Shown here: positions 44,491 to 52,976 of the stretch, piece by piece
Position numbering within the stretch: the first letter of the stretch is position 1
Layout: the number at the start of each line of letters is the position of its first letter
Origin: an uncultured Alistipes sp.
GTDB lineage: Bacteria; Bacteroidota; Bacteroidia; Bacteroidales; Rikenellaceae
Assembly (NCBI GenBank): GCA_947573795.1
Contig: CANPHE010000003.1
Coordinates: 39,180-103,179 of the forward strand
DNA length: 64,000 bases
Reading direction: 5' to 3'
Position numbers and translations under genes: made by a program
The notes under the pieces: generated by a model
Database searches by the model: none
Seen by the model: the letters and a program-made list of their open reading frames with translations, nothing else
Told to the model about the DNA's origin: nothing

Positions 44491-46185
44491 TTACCGGATG
44501 GTCACGGCTGCGGCGGCAGCTTTCGAGAGCTGTGCGTTCCGGGCGTCGATCTGCTTCGACTCGATCACCACATCGGCGTTGCGGCTACCCGTCACCGTCA
44601 GGGCGGTCTCCATCTCCGCGGGGCATACGAAGTTCTCCGCGACGATATTTTTCGCGTTGTTGATCATCAGCGCAGGGCCTTTTCGGGGCACCACGGTGAC
44701 GTTGCGCAGCGTCACGCCCGTCGATTCGTTGATCTGGGCCCCGGTCTCGGCGTATACGGCCGTATTCTCCACCGATACGTTCTCCACGTTCATCTCGGGC
44801 AGGCCGTTGAAAAGCATCGCACGACGCGCTCCGCGGCACCATACGTCGCGAATGGCGATGTTGCGGAACTGCGGCGTCGTCTCGTCCACCGGCTTGGGCA
44901 TCATGTCGGTAGGTTCGCCCTGGTCGCCGTCGGCGAAGACCTCCGAGGAGGATTTGCCGCCGTAGAACAGGTCGAACAGCAGGGCCTCCTGCGCGATGTC
45001 GGCCATCGCGATACGGTCGATGTAGATATTCTCCACGACGCCTCCGCGGCCGCGCGTCGATTTGAAACGCAGACCCACGTCGGTACCCGTGAAACGGCAG
45101 TTCGAAACCTTGACGTTCTTCACGCCGCCCGACATTTCGCTGCCGACGACGAAACCTCCGTGGCCGTGGAATACGGTGCAGTTGTCGATGATGATATTCT
45201 CGCAGGGAATGCCTCTGCGGCGGCCGATTTCGTCCTTGCCGCTCTTCACGCAGATGCCGTCGTCACCCACGTCGAGCGTCGAGTTGACCATGACGATGTT
45301 GCGGCACGACTCGAAGTCGATGCCGTCGCCGTTCTGCGCATAGGCGGGACAGCGGACCGTGATGCCGTCCACGATGATGTTCGTACACATGGCGGGGTGG
45401 ATGTTCCAGCAGGGCGAATTCTGCACCGTGATGCCCTCCAGCAGGACATTTTCGCAATAGTGGAGCTGAATGAGCACGGGACGCAGGAAGTCGTGCATCT
45501 TTTCGAAGTCCTCCTTCGTCGTGGCCCAGGTCGAGACGTTCTGGTCCGAACCGGTCGTGGCGCCGAACTTGTAGCTCTCCGACGGATACCACGTGTTGCC
45601 GTCGTCCGAGAGCAGTCCGCCGCTCTGGACCTTTTTCTTCCATGCGTCGGGCGAGAGCTTGCCCTTCTTGATAGCGCGCCAGGCGTCGCCGTTGCCGTCG
45701 ATGATTCCGCGGCCGGTGATCGCCACGTTCTTGGCGCGGGTGGCCGACAGCGGCGACTGGCAGCGCCACGTGTCGAGACCCTCGAAGGTCACGCGGCGAA
45801 TCGGATAGTCCGCCGTATTGTTGCTGAAGACGATGATCGCGTTTTCGTCGAGGTGCAGTTCGATGTTGTCCTTCAGCTCGATCGGGCCCGTATACCACAC
45901 GCCGCCCGGTACCTCCAGGCGGCCGCCGCCCTTCGCCGCGAGCGCCTCGACGGCCGAAGCGAAGGCCTCGGTATTGAGCGCGATGCCGTCGCCCACGCCG
46001 CCGAACTGGGAGATGCATACGCTCCGGTCGGGAATCTGCGGCCGCGCTACGCGCTCCATCTCGAACGGAAGGTTCGCATAGATATCCTTCGCTGCGGCGT
46101 GCTGTGCCCGGCAGCACGAGACGGACGATGCGCCCGCGACGAGCCCCGCGACAGCGAGAATAAGGAGATGTTTCTTGAGGTTCAT
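44491..46185 (-). CDS. GH28 polygalacturonase-like glycoside hydrolase
   Basis: 564 aa from ATG 46185 (MNLKKHLLILAV). The signal peptide ends near a Cys-Cys pair (24-25), so it may be a lipoprotein. The beta-helix fold shows all GH28 signatures: NGDGIDFES (NxD-type, near 288), DDGICVKSG (near 306), GHGGFVVGSE (near 339) and RFKST (near 372). The inserted segments and size suit exo-polygalacturonases. It hydrolyses alpha-1,4-galacturonan. A larger open frame runs on into the next gene, but the ATG with a signal peptide is clear. It is the first gene of the locus; PL1 follows after 111 bp. Confidence 0.93.
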   Translation of the reverse strand: MNLKKHLLILAVAGLVAGASSVSCCRAQHAAAKDIYANLPFEMERVARPQIPDRSVCISQFGGVGDGIALNTEAFASAVEALAAKGGGRLEVPGGVWYTGPIELKDNIELHLDENAIIVFSNNTADYPIRRVTFEGLDTWRCQSPLSATRAKNVAITGRGIIDGNGDAWRAIKKGKLSPDAWKKKVQSGGLLSDDGNTWYPSESYKFGATTGSDQNVSTWATTKEDFEKMHDFLRPVLIQLHYCENVLLEGITVQNSPCWNIHPAMCTNIIVDGITVRCPAYAQNGDGIDFESCRNIVMVNSTLDVGDDGICVKSGKDEIGRRRGIPCENIIIDNCTVFHGHGGFVVGSEMSGGVKNVKVSNCRFTGTDVGLRFKSTRGRGGVVENIYIDRIAMADIAQEALLFDLFYGGKSSSEVFADGDQGEPTDMMPKPVDETTPQFRNIAIRDVWCRGARRAMLFNGLPEMNVENVSVENTAVYAETGAQINESTGVTLRNVTVVPRKGPALMINNAKNIVAENFVCPAEMETALTVTGSRNADVVIESKQIDARNAQLSKAAAAAVTIR

Positions 46186-46220
46186 AAGTCGTATAGGTTT
46201 TTGCTTGGTTTCAGGTATCG

Positions 46221-46228
46221 CAAAATTA
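46221..46228 (-). promoter_or_regulatory. Putative -7 box of the pectin locus
   Basis: TAATTTTG on the minus strand, 36 bases before the GH28 ATG and downstream of the hairpin at 46343-46370. It supports transcription of the pectin locus separate from the two lipoprotein genes upstream. The matching TTG element was not found. Confidence 0.45.
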
Positions 46229-46342
46229 CTGCGATCTACCCGACGCCGATGGGATTTTTTAACGCAAAGCAGGGATTTTTCATCAACGAGCGACCGAGGC
46301 GCCCCGCAGCCCGGCCGGCTTCGGATACCTACGGACGAAAAG

Positions 46343-46370
46343 AAGTGCCGCCCCAGTGGGGACGGCACTT
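46343..46370 (-). terminator. Probable terminator of the tandem lipoprotein unit
   Basis: Arms AAGTGCCG (46343-46350) and CGGCACTT (46363-46370) form a GC-rich stem with an inner CCC/GGG pair. On the minus strand it is followed by a short CTTTTC tract. It begins 25 bases past the stop of the 604-aa lipoprotein. Confidence 0.65.
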
Positions 46371-46394
46371 CGTGCGAAAATTGAAGCGGCACTC

Positions 46395-48209
46395 CTATTC
46401 GGAATCCTTCATGCAACGGATGGAGTGTCCTCCGGCACGATAACCTTCGTTGGACATCGTCACCGTATAGCTCATGGTGATTCTCCAGTAATAGGAGTAG
46501 AGAATATGGGCCACTCCCGTCTGGTTGTTTCTCCAGAAGGACGGAGAGTTGGACCAATAATCGCCGTAACGTCCCACATGCCACAGGCGCCCCTGGCCGT
46601 AATCGAAGGTCGAGAACTCGGTATAGTCGCGGTAACCGGCCGCCGGGTAGTAAATATCCTGACCGTCGAGGCGGATCGAACGGCCGCCGTTGACCGCATC
46701 CCATACGAAAACATTCTCGTCGTCGAAGGTGGCCGAATCGTACCATACGTCGGCTGCCGGCGTCCGGTAACCCGGCGGGCAGGGGTCGTACATCGTCTTC
46801 ACGCCGGTCTCCCCCAGGTAGCCGAGCGGATTGCCCCAGACGAAATGGGCGGTCGTGCTCCAGTGCCAGTGGACACAGGTGCCGTCGGCCGTTTTGGCGC
46901 CGTAGAGGTAGGTCATCGGGTGTTGGATGGCGTAGGACATCGTGCCGATGGCTTCGGTGGCCGCTTCCGACGCGAACCGGACGCGCTCGCCCCGAATGTC
47001 GTAGGTCGGGTGCGACCAGGCATCGTCGAAGGGCGTCGGTTCGAAGCCCACCTGCAAGGTCTCGGCGCCGCCGACGAAGGGATCCTTGCGGCCCCATTCG
47101 TAGAGCAATCCTCCGACACCCGCGTCGCCCGGACGCGAACCCCAGGCTCCGAGGTTGCGGTCGAGCATCGTGTAGCTGCGTCCGAATTCGTTGGCCGGGT
47201 AGCGCTGCTCGCTCGGGCGAGCCGTACCCCACAGGTGCCAGCTCCAGAGGATCACGCCGTCGGCATCGGTCGCCGCGACGACGGCATTTCCGTCGATATG
47301 CTTGACCACGACGCAGATGCGTCCGTCGATCAGGGCGACGTCGCCGATCATGTCGGGCGAATCCTGCCACAGCAGGCGCGCGAAGACGGGTCGGATCGAA
47401 GCGTCGGTCATGCCCTCGACCGGCAGCAGGTTGACCGTCTGCTGGTCGTCCGCGCATTTGTAGACGCCGTTGCCCATGACCCGGGCGTCGAAGCTGTAAT
47501 AGCCCGGCGTGCTGACGATGTAGCAGTTGGCCGTCTGTTCGGAGTCGAGCGGCGTGGCGTCGACCTCCAGCCGTACGGCGATCGATGCCGTCGCGCTGAG
47601 GCGGTCGTCGCGGCCGTAGGCCGTCACGACGATTTCGCCCGCCATTGCCCCCTCGGCCGCCGATGCCGGAGCCGTAACCTCCACGTTGCCGCCTTCGCAG
47701 GAGGCCTTCCAACCGTCGGGAACGGTCGTTTCGTAGCGGGTGACATAGCTGCTTTCGATGCGCAGCGAGCGTTTCTCGCCCGGTTCGAAGCCGATCGGAC
47801 CTTCGTCTGCGAATTTCACCTCGGGAATCGCCGCGTTGAGGCAGACGCGCTGCGACGCCTGACGGCTTCCCGCAGCGGCATTGCTCGCGCGTACGACGAC
47901 GAGACCCAGTTCGGCGCCGTCCGTCGTCGCGGGAGCCGCGACGGTCAGCCGACCGTCGGCATAGGTCGCCGTCCAGCCTTCGGGAGCCTCGGTCTCGACC
48001 GTTTCGGCCCCGATGACTGCGACGTCGAATATTTTCTGCTCGTCGTACTCGAAGAAGATCACTTCGTCGCCGCCGAACGTCACCGTCAGCGGCGCGCGGT
48101 CGTTGTCGAAGATCATCGGATCGTGGTCGGTCGATTCGGTGCAACCGCCGAGCGCGAGGACGGCCGCCGCACCGAGCAGCGTCGCCGTCAATTTACGGAA
48201 TATCTTCAT
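46395..48209 (-). CDS. Lipoprotein with FISUMP-like C-terminal domain
   Basis: 604 aa with a lipobox at C23 (LALGGC). Two Ig/BACON-like beta domains (about 35-130 and 130-215) are followed by a ~390-residue domain of the Fibrobacter-succinogenes-major-paralogous type. This domain contains TANCYIV, WSWHLWG, LDRNLGAWG, YEWGRKDPFVG and YDPCPPGYRTP, and it ends HSIRCMKD. Such domains are found on cell-surface proteins; the function is unknown, with binding or adhesion guessed. It is a paralogue of the protein encoded just upstream, separated by 6 bp, and forms one unit with it. Confidence 0.82.
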   Translation of the reverse strand: MKIFRKLTATLLGAAAVLALGGCTESTDHDPMIFDNDRAPLTVTFGGDEVIFFEYDEQKIFDVAVIGAETVETEAPEGWTATYADGRLTVAAPATTDGAELGLVVVRASNAAAGSRQASQRVCLNAAIPEVKFADEGPIGFEPGEKRSLRIESSYVTRYETTVPDGWKASCEGGNVEVTAPASAAEGAMAGEIVVTAYGRDDRLSATASIAVRLEVDATPLDSEQTANCYIVSTPGYYSFDARVMGNGVYKCADDQQTVNLLPVEGMTDASIRPVFARLLWQDSPDMIGDVALIDGRICVVVKHIDGNAVVAATDADGVILWSWHLWGTARPSEQRYPANEFGRSYTMLDRNLGAWGSRPGDAGVGGLLYEWGRKDPFVGGAETLQVGFEPTPFDDAWSHPTYDIRGERVRFASEAATEAIGTMSYAIQHPMTYLYGAKTADGTCVHWHWSTTAHFVWGNPLGYLGETGVKTMYDPCPPGYRTPAADVWYDSATFDDENVFVWDAVNGGRSIRLDGQDIYYPAAGYRDYTEFSTFDYGQGRLWHVGRYGDYWSNSPSFWRNNQTGVAHILYSYYWRITMSYTVTMSNEGYRAGGHSIRCMKDSE

Positions 48210-48215
48210 GATCGT

Positions 48216-50609
48216 TTACTCTTTCATACAACGTACGTTACAGCCGTAGGCACGGGATGCGCCGCCCGACGGCTTTTGACCGCCGATCTGAACGCCGGTG
48301 GTCAGCGCCGGTTTCTGCTCGCCGTCCACCGTGCTGAGCGGCGGGAGGTAATAGGCGTTGTTCGTGAACCCGGACGCCGTGAAGTAGGGCTGTGCCGCCT
48401 TGGTGTCATACATATCGCCGACAGCATAATAATAGTAATAACCGTCGTAGAGTTTGGCCGGGTTGGAGGATACCGAGGTGTTCTCCTCGTTCAGGACGGA
48501 ACCTTTGGGTGCCGTGTCGCTGGTCCAGTATTTACCGTTGTTGTAGCTTTCGAACTTGTTGGTAGCAGCTGCCAGGTCGCCGCCCGCCGGCCACCACGCT
48601 TTCGCGCCTCCGGGCAGGGTGAACAGACGTCCCCAGGCCGTGGCGTCCCACGTCGTGCGGAAATAATCGGGGAATTTCTGCTCGTTGGCCGCCGAGCTGC
48701 CGCCGAAGCCCTCCCACATGCTCGACGACGGCATGCGGTAACCCGCCGGACAGGGGTCGTAGATGGTCTTGATACCCTGCTCGTATTCGGCCTTCGCGGG
48801 CGAAGCGTAGACGTAGCTGACCTTTTCGTCCTCCTTGTTCGTATAGGTGTAGGTGAAGAGCCCCGGGATGCTCTCCTTGCGGGTGTAGACCGTCTCGGAG
48901 TACATGCGTTCGGCCGTACCCACGGTGCGCTGCTCCCACCGGAGGCTCGTCACGTCCTTGCGCCAAGCACCTTTGGGGTTGCCCCACAGCGCGTTGTTGC
49001 GATCGGAGGCCTTCGTGCCGGCTCCGTCGTACCAGTCGGAGGCATTCTTGCCGCCGATGAAGGTTTCGGGATGCGCCGTAGCATAGGCGATCGAACCGAT
49101 CGAACCGTCGCCCGTAGCCGTTACGGCGCGCAGGTCGGTATAGGGGTTGAGTTCGTTGCCCGCATCGTCGTAAAGCGTCTGGCGGCAGGGGTTGGCATCG
49201 GAGACGGATACCGACGATTTGTAAATCTGATCGGGACCGACGAACGGGTCCTTACGGCCCCACTGGTAATAGAGTCCCAGGGCGGTGAACTCGCCCGGAG
49301 CGGCCGACAGCGCGCCCAGGTTGCGGTCCATCAGTACGATACCGTTTTCGTAGGTCTGCGTCGTAGCGTCGAGGTCCTCCTCGACGAGCCAGATATGCCA
49401 GCTCCAGATCACCTCGCCCGCAGCGTCGCAGGCGGCCACGAGGGCATTGCCGGCGCGGAACGGCTCGGGAACGACGAATTTCAACTGTCCGTTTTCGATC
49501 GAGAGCGAGCGGACGAGCGCTTTTTCGGTCATCCAGATCGCCTTGGCCGAGACGGGTTCCAGGCGTTCGCGGTAATCGGCGAAGGTCACGCCCTCGACCG
49601 TAGCGCCCGCAGCGCCGTTGCCCATGACCGTGGCGTCGAGCGAATAACCGCCCGCAGCCCGTACGATGTAGCAGTTGGCCGTTCCCTTGGCACTCAGATT
49701 CTCGAAGGTGTCGGGCATGGCCAGACCGGCCGACACGGCGATCTCGGCGACGGCGCCCTGACCCGACGGAGCGAATCCGACGACGGAAATCGTGCCCGAG
49801 ACCTCGGCCCAGGGGTTCTCCTCGACGGGAGCCGTCACGCTCAGACCCTCGCCTGTGAGCTGTGCGCGCCAGCCGTCGGGTTTGGATACGGAGAACTTCT
49901 CGATGCCGCTGATCTTCATGGCCAGCACGCGCTGCTCGCCGAAGGAGAAGCTCTGCTCGCCCTGGGCGACGAAAGCCAGCTCGATATCGGCCGCCAGCAG
50001 CAACCGGAGCTCCTGGCCGCTTTGAAGCGTGAAGATCACGTAGTTGTCCTTAATCTCGACTCCCGAGAAATAGGCGTCGCCGTCCTCGCCCCGGGCCTTC
50101 ACGCCCGTGGAATTCCACGTCTTGCCTTCGTCGGTCGAGATTTCCCATTCGCCGCTCTCGGGATTGATGCGCACCTGGGGCGTGCGGCCTTCGCGGCCGT
50201 TGGCCTGAATGCGGCGATGATTCTTATCGTAGAGGTAGCTTTGAGTTCCGTCGGGCGAGACGAGCACCCAGTAATAAATTCCGTCCTCCTCGACGACCGA
50301 GAGGCTCGGAGGCGTGATGCCGTCGGTACCGTCGGAGATGGTGGCCGTCGTACCGTCGGTGAAGCGGATCGTGTAGGAGCCGTCCTCGTTGGTAATGACC
50401 GACGAGACGCCGACTTGCGCATACATTTTCTGCGTCAGCAGTTGCAGGGCCTCGATGTCCGACTGCGCCTGTCGCGAAGCGTTTTCCAACGCAGCGACCC
50501 GACCGTTCAGATCGTCCACCGAGTTCCACAGATCGGCATCGTCGTACTTGCACGACCACGCGAAGAGTATGCACATCAAGGCGCATCCCCATCCGTAAAG
50601 ATTTCTCAT
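48216..50609 (-). CDS. DUF4988/FISUMP-like surface lipoprotein, paralogue of the next gene
   Basis: 797 aa with a lipobox at C20 (FAWSC). A short coiled coil (about 25-70) opens a DUF4988-type region, then comes a PL-type beta segment (about 75-200; DGSYTIRFTDGTTATISDG). A beta domain (about 200-285) and a C-terminal FISUMP-like domain (about 290-797) follow. The latter shares TANCYIV, WSWHIW, MDRNLGA, YYQWGRKDPFVG and YDPCPAGYRMPSS with the downstream gene and ends NVRCMKE. It is probably displayed on the surface. A long repeat-filled gap (50616-51334) precedes it, so its promoter is not located. Confidence 0.82.
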   Translation of the reverse strand: MRNLYGWGCALMCILFAWSCKYDDADLWNSVDDLNGRVAALENASRQAQSDIEALQLLTQKMYAQVGVSSVITNEDGSYTIRFTDGTTATISDGTDGITPPSLSVVEEDGIYYWVLVSPDGTQSYLYDKNHRRIQANGREGRTPQVRINPESGEWEISTDEGKTWNSTGVKARGEDGDAYFSGVEIKDNYVIFTLQSGQELRLLLAADIELAFVAQGEQSFSFGEQRVLAMKISGIEKFSVSKPDGWRAQLTGEGLSVTAPVEENPWAEVSGTISVVGFAPSGQGAVAEIAVSAGLAMPDTFENLSAKGTANCYIVRAAGGYSLDATVMGNGAAGATVEGVTFADYRERLEPVSAKAIWMTEKALVRSLSIENGQLKFVVPEPFRAGNALVAACDAAGEVIWSWHIWLVEEDLDATTQTYENGIVLMDRNLGALSAAPGEFTALGLYYQWGRKDPFVGPDQIYKSSVSVSDANPCRQTLYDDAGNELNPYTDLRAVTATGDGSIGSIAYATAHPETFIGGKNASDWYDGAGTKASDRNNALWGNPKGAWRKDVTSLRWEQRTVGTAERMYSETVYTRKESIPGLFTYTYTNKEDEKVSYVYASPAKAEYEQGIKTIYDPCPAGYRMPSSSMWEGFGGSSAANEQKFPDYFRTTWDATAWGRLFTLPGGAKAWWPAGGDLAAATNKFESYNNGKYWTSDTAPKGSVLNEENTSVSSNPAKLYDGYYYYYAVGDMYDTKAAQPYFTASGFTNNAYYLPPLSTVDGEQKPALTTGVQIGGQKPSGGASRAYGCNVRCMKE

Positions 50610-50811
50610 AACTAACTAACTTTTTGGGTTGAATGGATATTCGTCTCTTCCGATCCCGAAGCCGGGATTCGGGAGAAACATTCTCACGGGTAAAGATACG
50701 CAAAAAAGAGGTACCATTTTCCCAATCAAGGGTTTTTTGTGCCTCTTTTTTCGACAGCGGACCCTATGAAAGCCTGCGGGGGCGATTGACGAGAGCGACG
50801 GTCGAACGAGA

Positions 50812-50885
50812 ATGCGGAATTTTTGTGCCGCTTTGCGGCATTGATTTAATTTTTTGCTGCGAAATGCGATCCGCAGGATCGCGCG
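50812..50885. repeat. 75-bp intergenic block with GCGATCC hairpin, copy 1
   Basis: It includes GCCGCTTTGCGGCATTGATT (a small hairpin) and the stem GCGATCC (50866-50872) / GGATCGC (50876-50882) with a 3-base GCA loop. A related block lies at 51073-51148, and a hairpin of the same shape at 63252-63268. Confidence 0.75.
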
Positions 50886-51072
50886 GGCCGCAGCCTCCGG
50901 CGGCGAAGGCCCGCCTAAGTCCGGGGACAGAAGACCGTTAGAAGCAATATTCGCGACTATTCCCCCTAATACCCAGCTCTTAGCCGGGCTTCGCAGGCTG
51001 CGTCCGCAAAAATAGTTCACATTTAACCTATCACCTTCATAAATCCCGGCTTTTAGCCAAGCGCTACGAACG

Positions 51073-51148
51073 AAAATGCGCAACGACGATGCCGCTGCGC
51101 GGTATTGATTTAATTGTTGGCGCAAAATGCGATCCGTAGGATCGCGCA
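51073..51148. repeat. 75-bp intergenic block with GCGATCC hairpin, copy 2
   Basis: It shares ATGCG near its start, GCGG-TATTGATTTAATT in the middle and the terminal stem GCGATCC (51129-51135) / GGATCGC (51139-51145). It runs directly into the CAGTTCGCCG palindrome. Confidence 0.75.
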
Positions 51149-51176
51149 GTTCGCCGCCACCCCCGGCGGCGGACTG
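51147..51176. repeat. CAGTTCGCCG palindrome, copy 2
   Basis: Arms CAGTTCGCCG (51147-51156) and CGGCGGACTG (51167-51176), followed by CCGCTCGCC and a GGCTC region, as at 20446-20473. Confidence 0.7.
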
Positions 51177-51334
51177 CCGCTCGCCTGAAGGCTCCGGCAG
51201 CCTCCGCTGGCGGCGAGCCGCAAAAACTTTTCACGCTTAACTTATTACCTTCCACTTGTAGAATACGACTCGCCCTCAACTACTATTAAAGGAAATTCCG
51301 AATCGCTCCGGGCCGAACCGGGCGTCAAGGCCGA

Positions 51335-52213
51335 TTACTTATAACTGACGATCAGCACCCGGGACGACTCCCAGAAACGGTCGGGATCGGTGATGCGCAG
51401 CGTCTCGACGGTCTTGCCGTCGGAGGCCGTTTCCAGCGTGTACGACCCTTCGGGATGCGGCGTGACCAGCACGGCGCGCTTGTGCCCCACGGCGACTTCG
51501 GTCAGCAGCCGGGCATCGCTCTGCGTGAAACTTTCGAGCCGCCCTTTGCCGTTGGCCGTCAGCGTACGGCCCAGGAATCCCTGCTTGTCGACGATCTGCG
51601 CGTCGCGCAACTCCTTCTCCTGGCCGACGATGTAATAAACCGTGTTGAGCCGGTTTTCCAACTCGACTTTCTCGCTGCTGAGGTTCTCGATCTTCGCCCC
51701 GTGCTCGGCGACCTGCTGCGTGAGGTGGGTCACCTCGGTGGTCCGTTCTTCGAGTTCGGTGCGCAGCTGCGCGATCTCGGAGCTCTTCTCGGTCAGACGG
51801 TCGTTCAGATCGCGGATCGTGCGATCGAGGCCTTCGATCCGACGGTTGGCCTCGCGCAGTGCGGCGGAGGTGCGTTGGAGCGAAGCGATCTTCGCGCGGT
51901 TCTCCTTCAGCAGGCGGTCGATCGCCGCGATATCGTCAGCGATCTCCTCGGTCGGCCGCTGCGGACCTTCGCCCCGAGCCGCGAGGGTGATGATATTCTC
52001 CCGCGAACGAATCTGCGCGAGATTCTCCGATATGGCGTTGATGTCCGCGAAGACGGCATTCATGAGCGAATCCTTGGCGGCGATCACTGCGCGGAGCGAA
52101 TCGGCCTCCCGGTCGGGCTGGCGCTCGGCCTCCCGGGGACGTTCGACACAGGAGGTACCGAGCATCAAAGCCCCGCAGGCGGCGGAAAACAGAAGGACGA
52201 AAAACTTTTTCAT
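51335..52213 (-). CDS. Coiled-coil lipoprotein of unknown function
   Basis: 292 aa from ATG 52213 (MKKFFVLLFSAACG); the frame is open further upstream but without a signal-peptide-like start. The lipobox is at C22 (LGTSC). Residues ~30-190 are strongly charged with long heptad-like runs (Asp/Glu/Arg/Leu), predicted to form extended coiled coil. A small beta C-terminal domain follows (about 195-292). No family was recognised; similar proteins of Bacteroidetes are envelope components of unknown role. A TATATTTG -7 box lies at 52247-52240. Confidence 0.75.
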   Translation of the reverse strand: MKKFFVLLFSAACGALMLGTSCVERPREAERQPDREADSLRAVIAAKDSLMNAVFADINAISENLAQIRSRENIITLAARGEGPQRPTEEIADDIAAIDRLLKENRAKIASLQRTSAALREANRRIEGLDRTIRDLNDRLTEKSSEIAQLRTELEERTTEVTHLTQQVAEHGAKIENLSSEKVELENRLNTVYYIVGQEKELRDAQIVDKQGFLGRTLTANGKGRLESFTQSDARLLTEVAVGHKRAVLVTPHPEGSYTLETASDGKTVETLRITDPDRFWESSRVLIVSYK

Positions 52214-52239
52214 GGTTCGTTTCAAAAAGTTCGATGCCG

Positions 52240-52247
52240 CAAATATA
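52240..52247 (-). promoter_or_regulatory. Putative -7 box of the coiled-coil lipoprotein gene
   Basis: TATATTTG on the minus strand, 27 bases before the ATG; it fits TAnnTTTG. No clear TTG upstream. Confidence 0.45.
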
Positions 52248-52321
52248 AAGATAAAACCGATACGTAGTGCGAAAAAATCGCATCGTCGCACCGATTTCTT
52301 CCGTAGTCCGAAAGCGGCGCC

Positions 52322-52975
52322 TTATTCGAGCAGCGGAAGCAGCTCCCGGGGATGATCGACCAGGTGCACGGCGCCCGCCTCGACGAGCTCCGCCCGCTGA
52401 CGAAAACCCCACGTAACCCCTGCGGAGCGTACGCCGGCCGCGGCGGCGGTGAGCATGTCGATGCCCGAATCGCCCACGTAGAGCACCCGTTCGGGAGCCA
52501 CGCCCGTCGTGTCGAGGATCTCCCGGACGACGGCCGGATCGGGCTTCAGCGGCACGCCGGGGCGCTGTCCCAGCACGGCGGCGAACTCCGTGTCGGGAAA
52601 GAAGCGCCCGATGAGCTTCTCGGTGCCGCGCTGGAATTTGTTCGACGCCACGGCCATGCGGATTCCGCGCCGGGCGATTTCGGCCACGGCCTCCGGAATG
52701 CCGTCGTAGGGACGGGTGTAGGCGTCGATATGCGCCGTATAGTATTCGACGAAATCGGCCCGCACGAGGGCGACGTTCTCGGGCGTGCGCAGCTGCTCGG
52801 GCAGAGCGCGCTCGACGAGGCGCATGATGCCGTTGCCGACGAACGAGCGATACTCCTCGTAGGAGTGTTGCGGAAGGCCCCGCAGGGCCAGCACGGCGTT
52901 GCAGGCGACGGCCAGGTCGCCGATCGTGTCGAGCAGCGTGCCGTCGAGGTCGAAAATCACGAGTTGGGTTCGCAT
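52322..52975 (-). CDS. HAD hydrolase, phosphoglycolate phosphatase-like
   Basis: 217 aa with motif I DLDGT (catalytic Asp at 9 and 11), a helical cap (about 15-85), motif II VASNKFQ near 110, motif III KPDP near 145 and motif IV VGDSGIDM near 168. The layout is that of the Gph/PGP subfamily, whose members dephosphorylate 2-phosphoglycolate formed in DNA repair, but related enzymes act on other small phosphates. The gene starts 1 bp after the NhaC stop codon, so the two are cotranscribed. Confidence 0.88.
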   Translation of the reverse strand: MRTQLVIFDLDGTLLDTIGDLAVACNAVLALRGLPQHSYEEYRSFVGNGIMRLVERALPEQLRTPENVALVRADFVEYYTAHIDAYTRPYDGIPEAVAEIARRGIRMAVASNKFQRGTEKLIGRFFPDTEFAAVLGQRPGVPLKPDPAVVREILDTTGVAPERVLYVGDSGIDMLTAAAAGVRSAGVTWGFRQRAELVEAGAVHLVDHPRELLPLLE

Positions 52976-52976
52976 G

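Larger units (their letters stand above)
50610..51334. other. 725-bp intergenic island of palindromic repeats
   Basis: No convincing gene was found. It holds two imperfect direct copies of a ~75-bp block (about 50812-50885 and 51073-51148), each ending in a GCGATCC hairpin. It also holds two CCCGGCT dyads (50972-50988, 51045-51058) and a CAGTTCGCCG palindrome (51147-51176). Small open frames here have repeat-derived, biased composition. Confidence 0.7.

Noticed and set aside
46356..50615. A 1419-codon plus-strand open frame antisense to the two FISUMP-type lipoproteins
   Set aside because: It is a codon-bias shadow: composition is dominated by Arg, Gly, Asp and Val with no domain. The minus-strand genes have lipoboxes and conserved motifs.
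50610..51334. CRISPR-like array
   Set aside because: Repeats are few, imperfect and of different families, spacing is irregular, and no cas gene is present.
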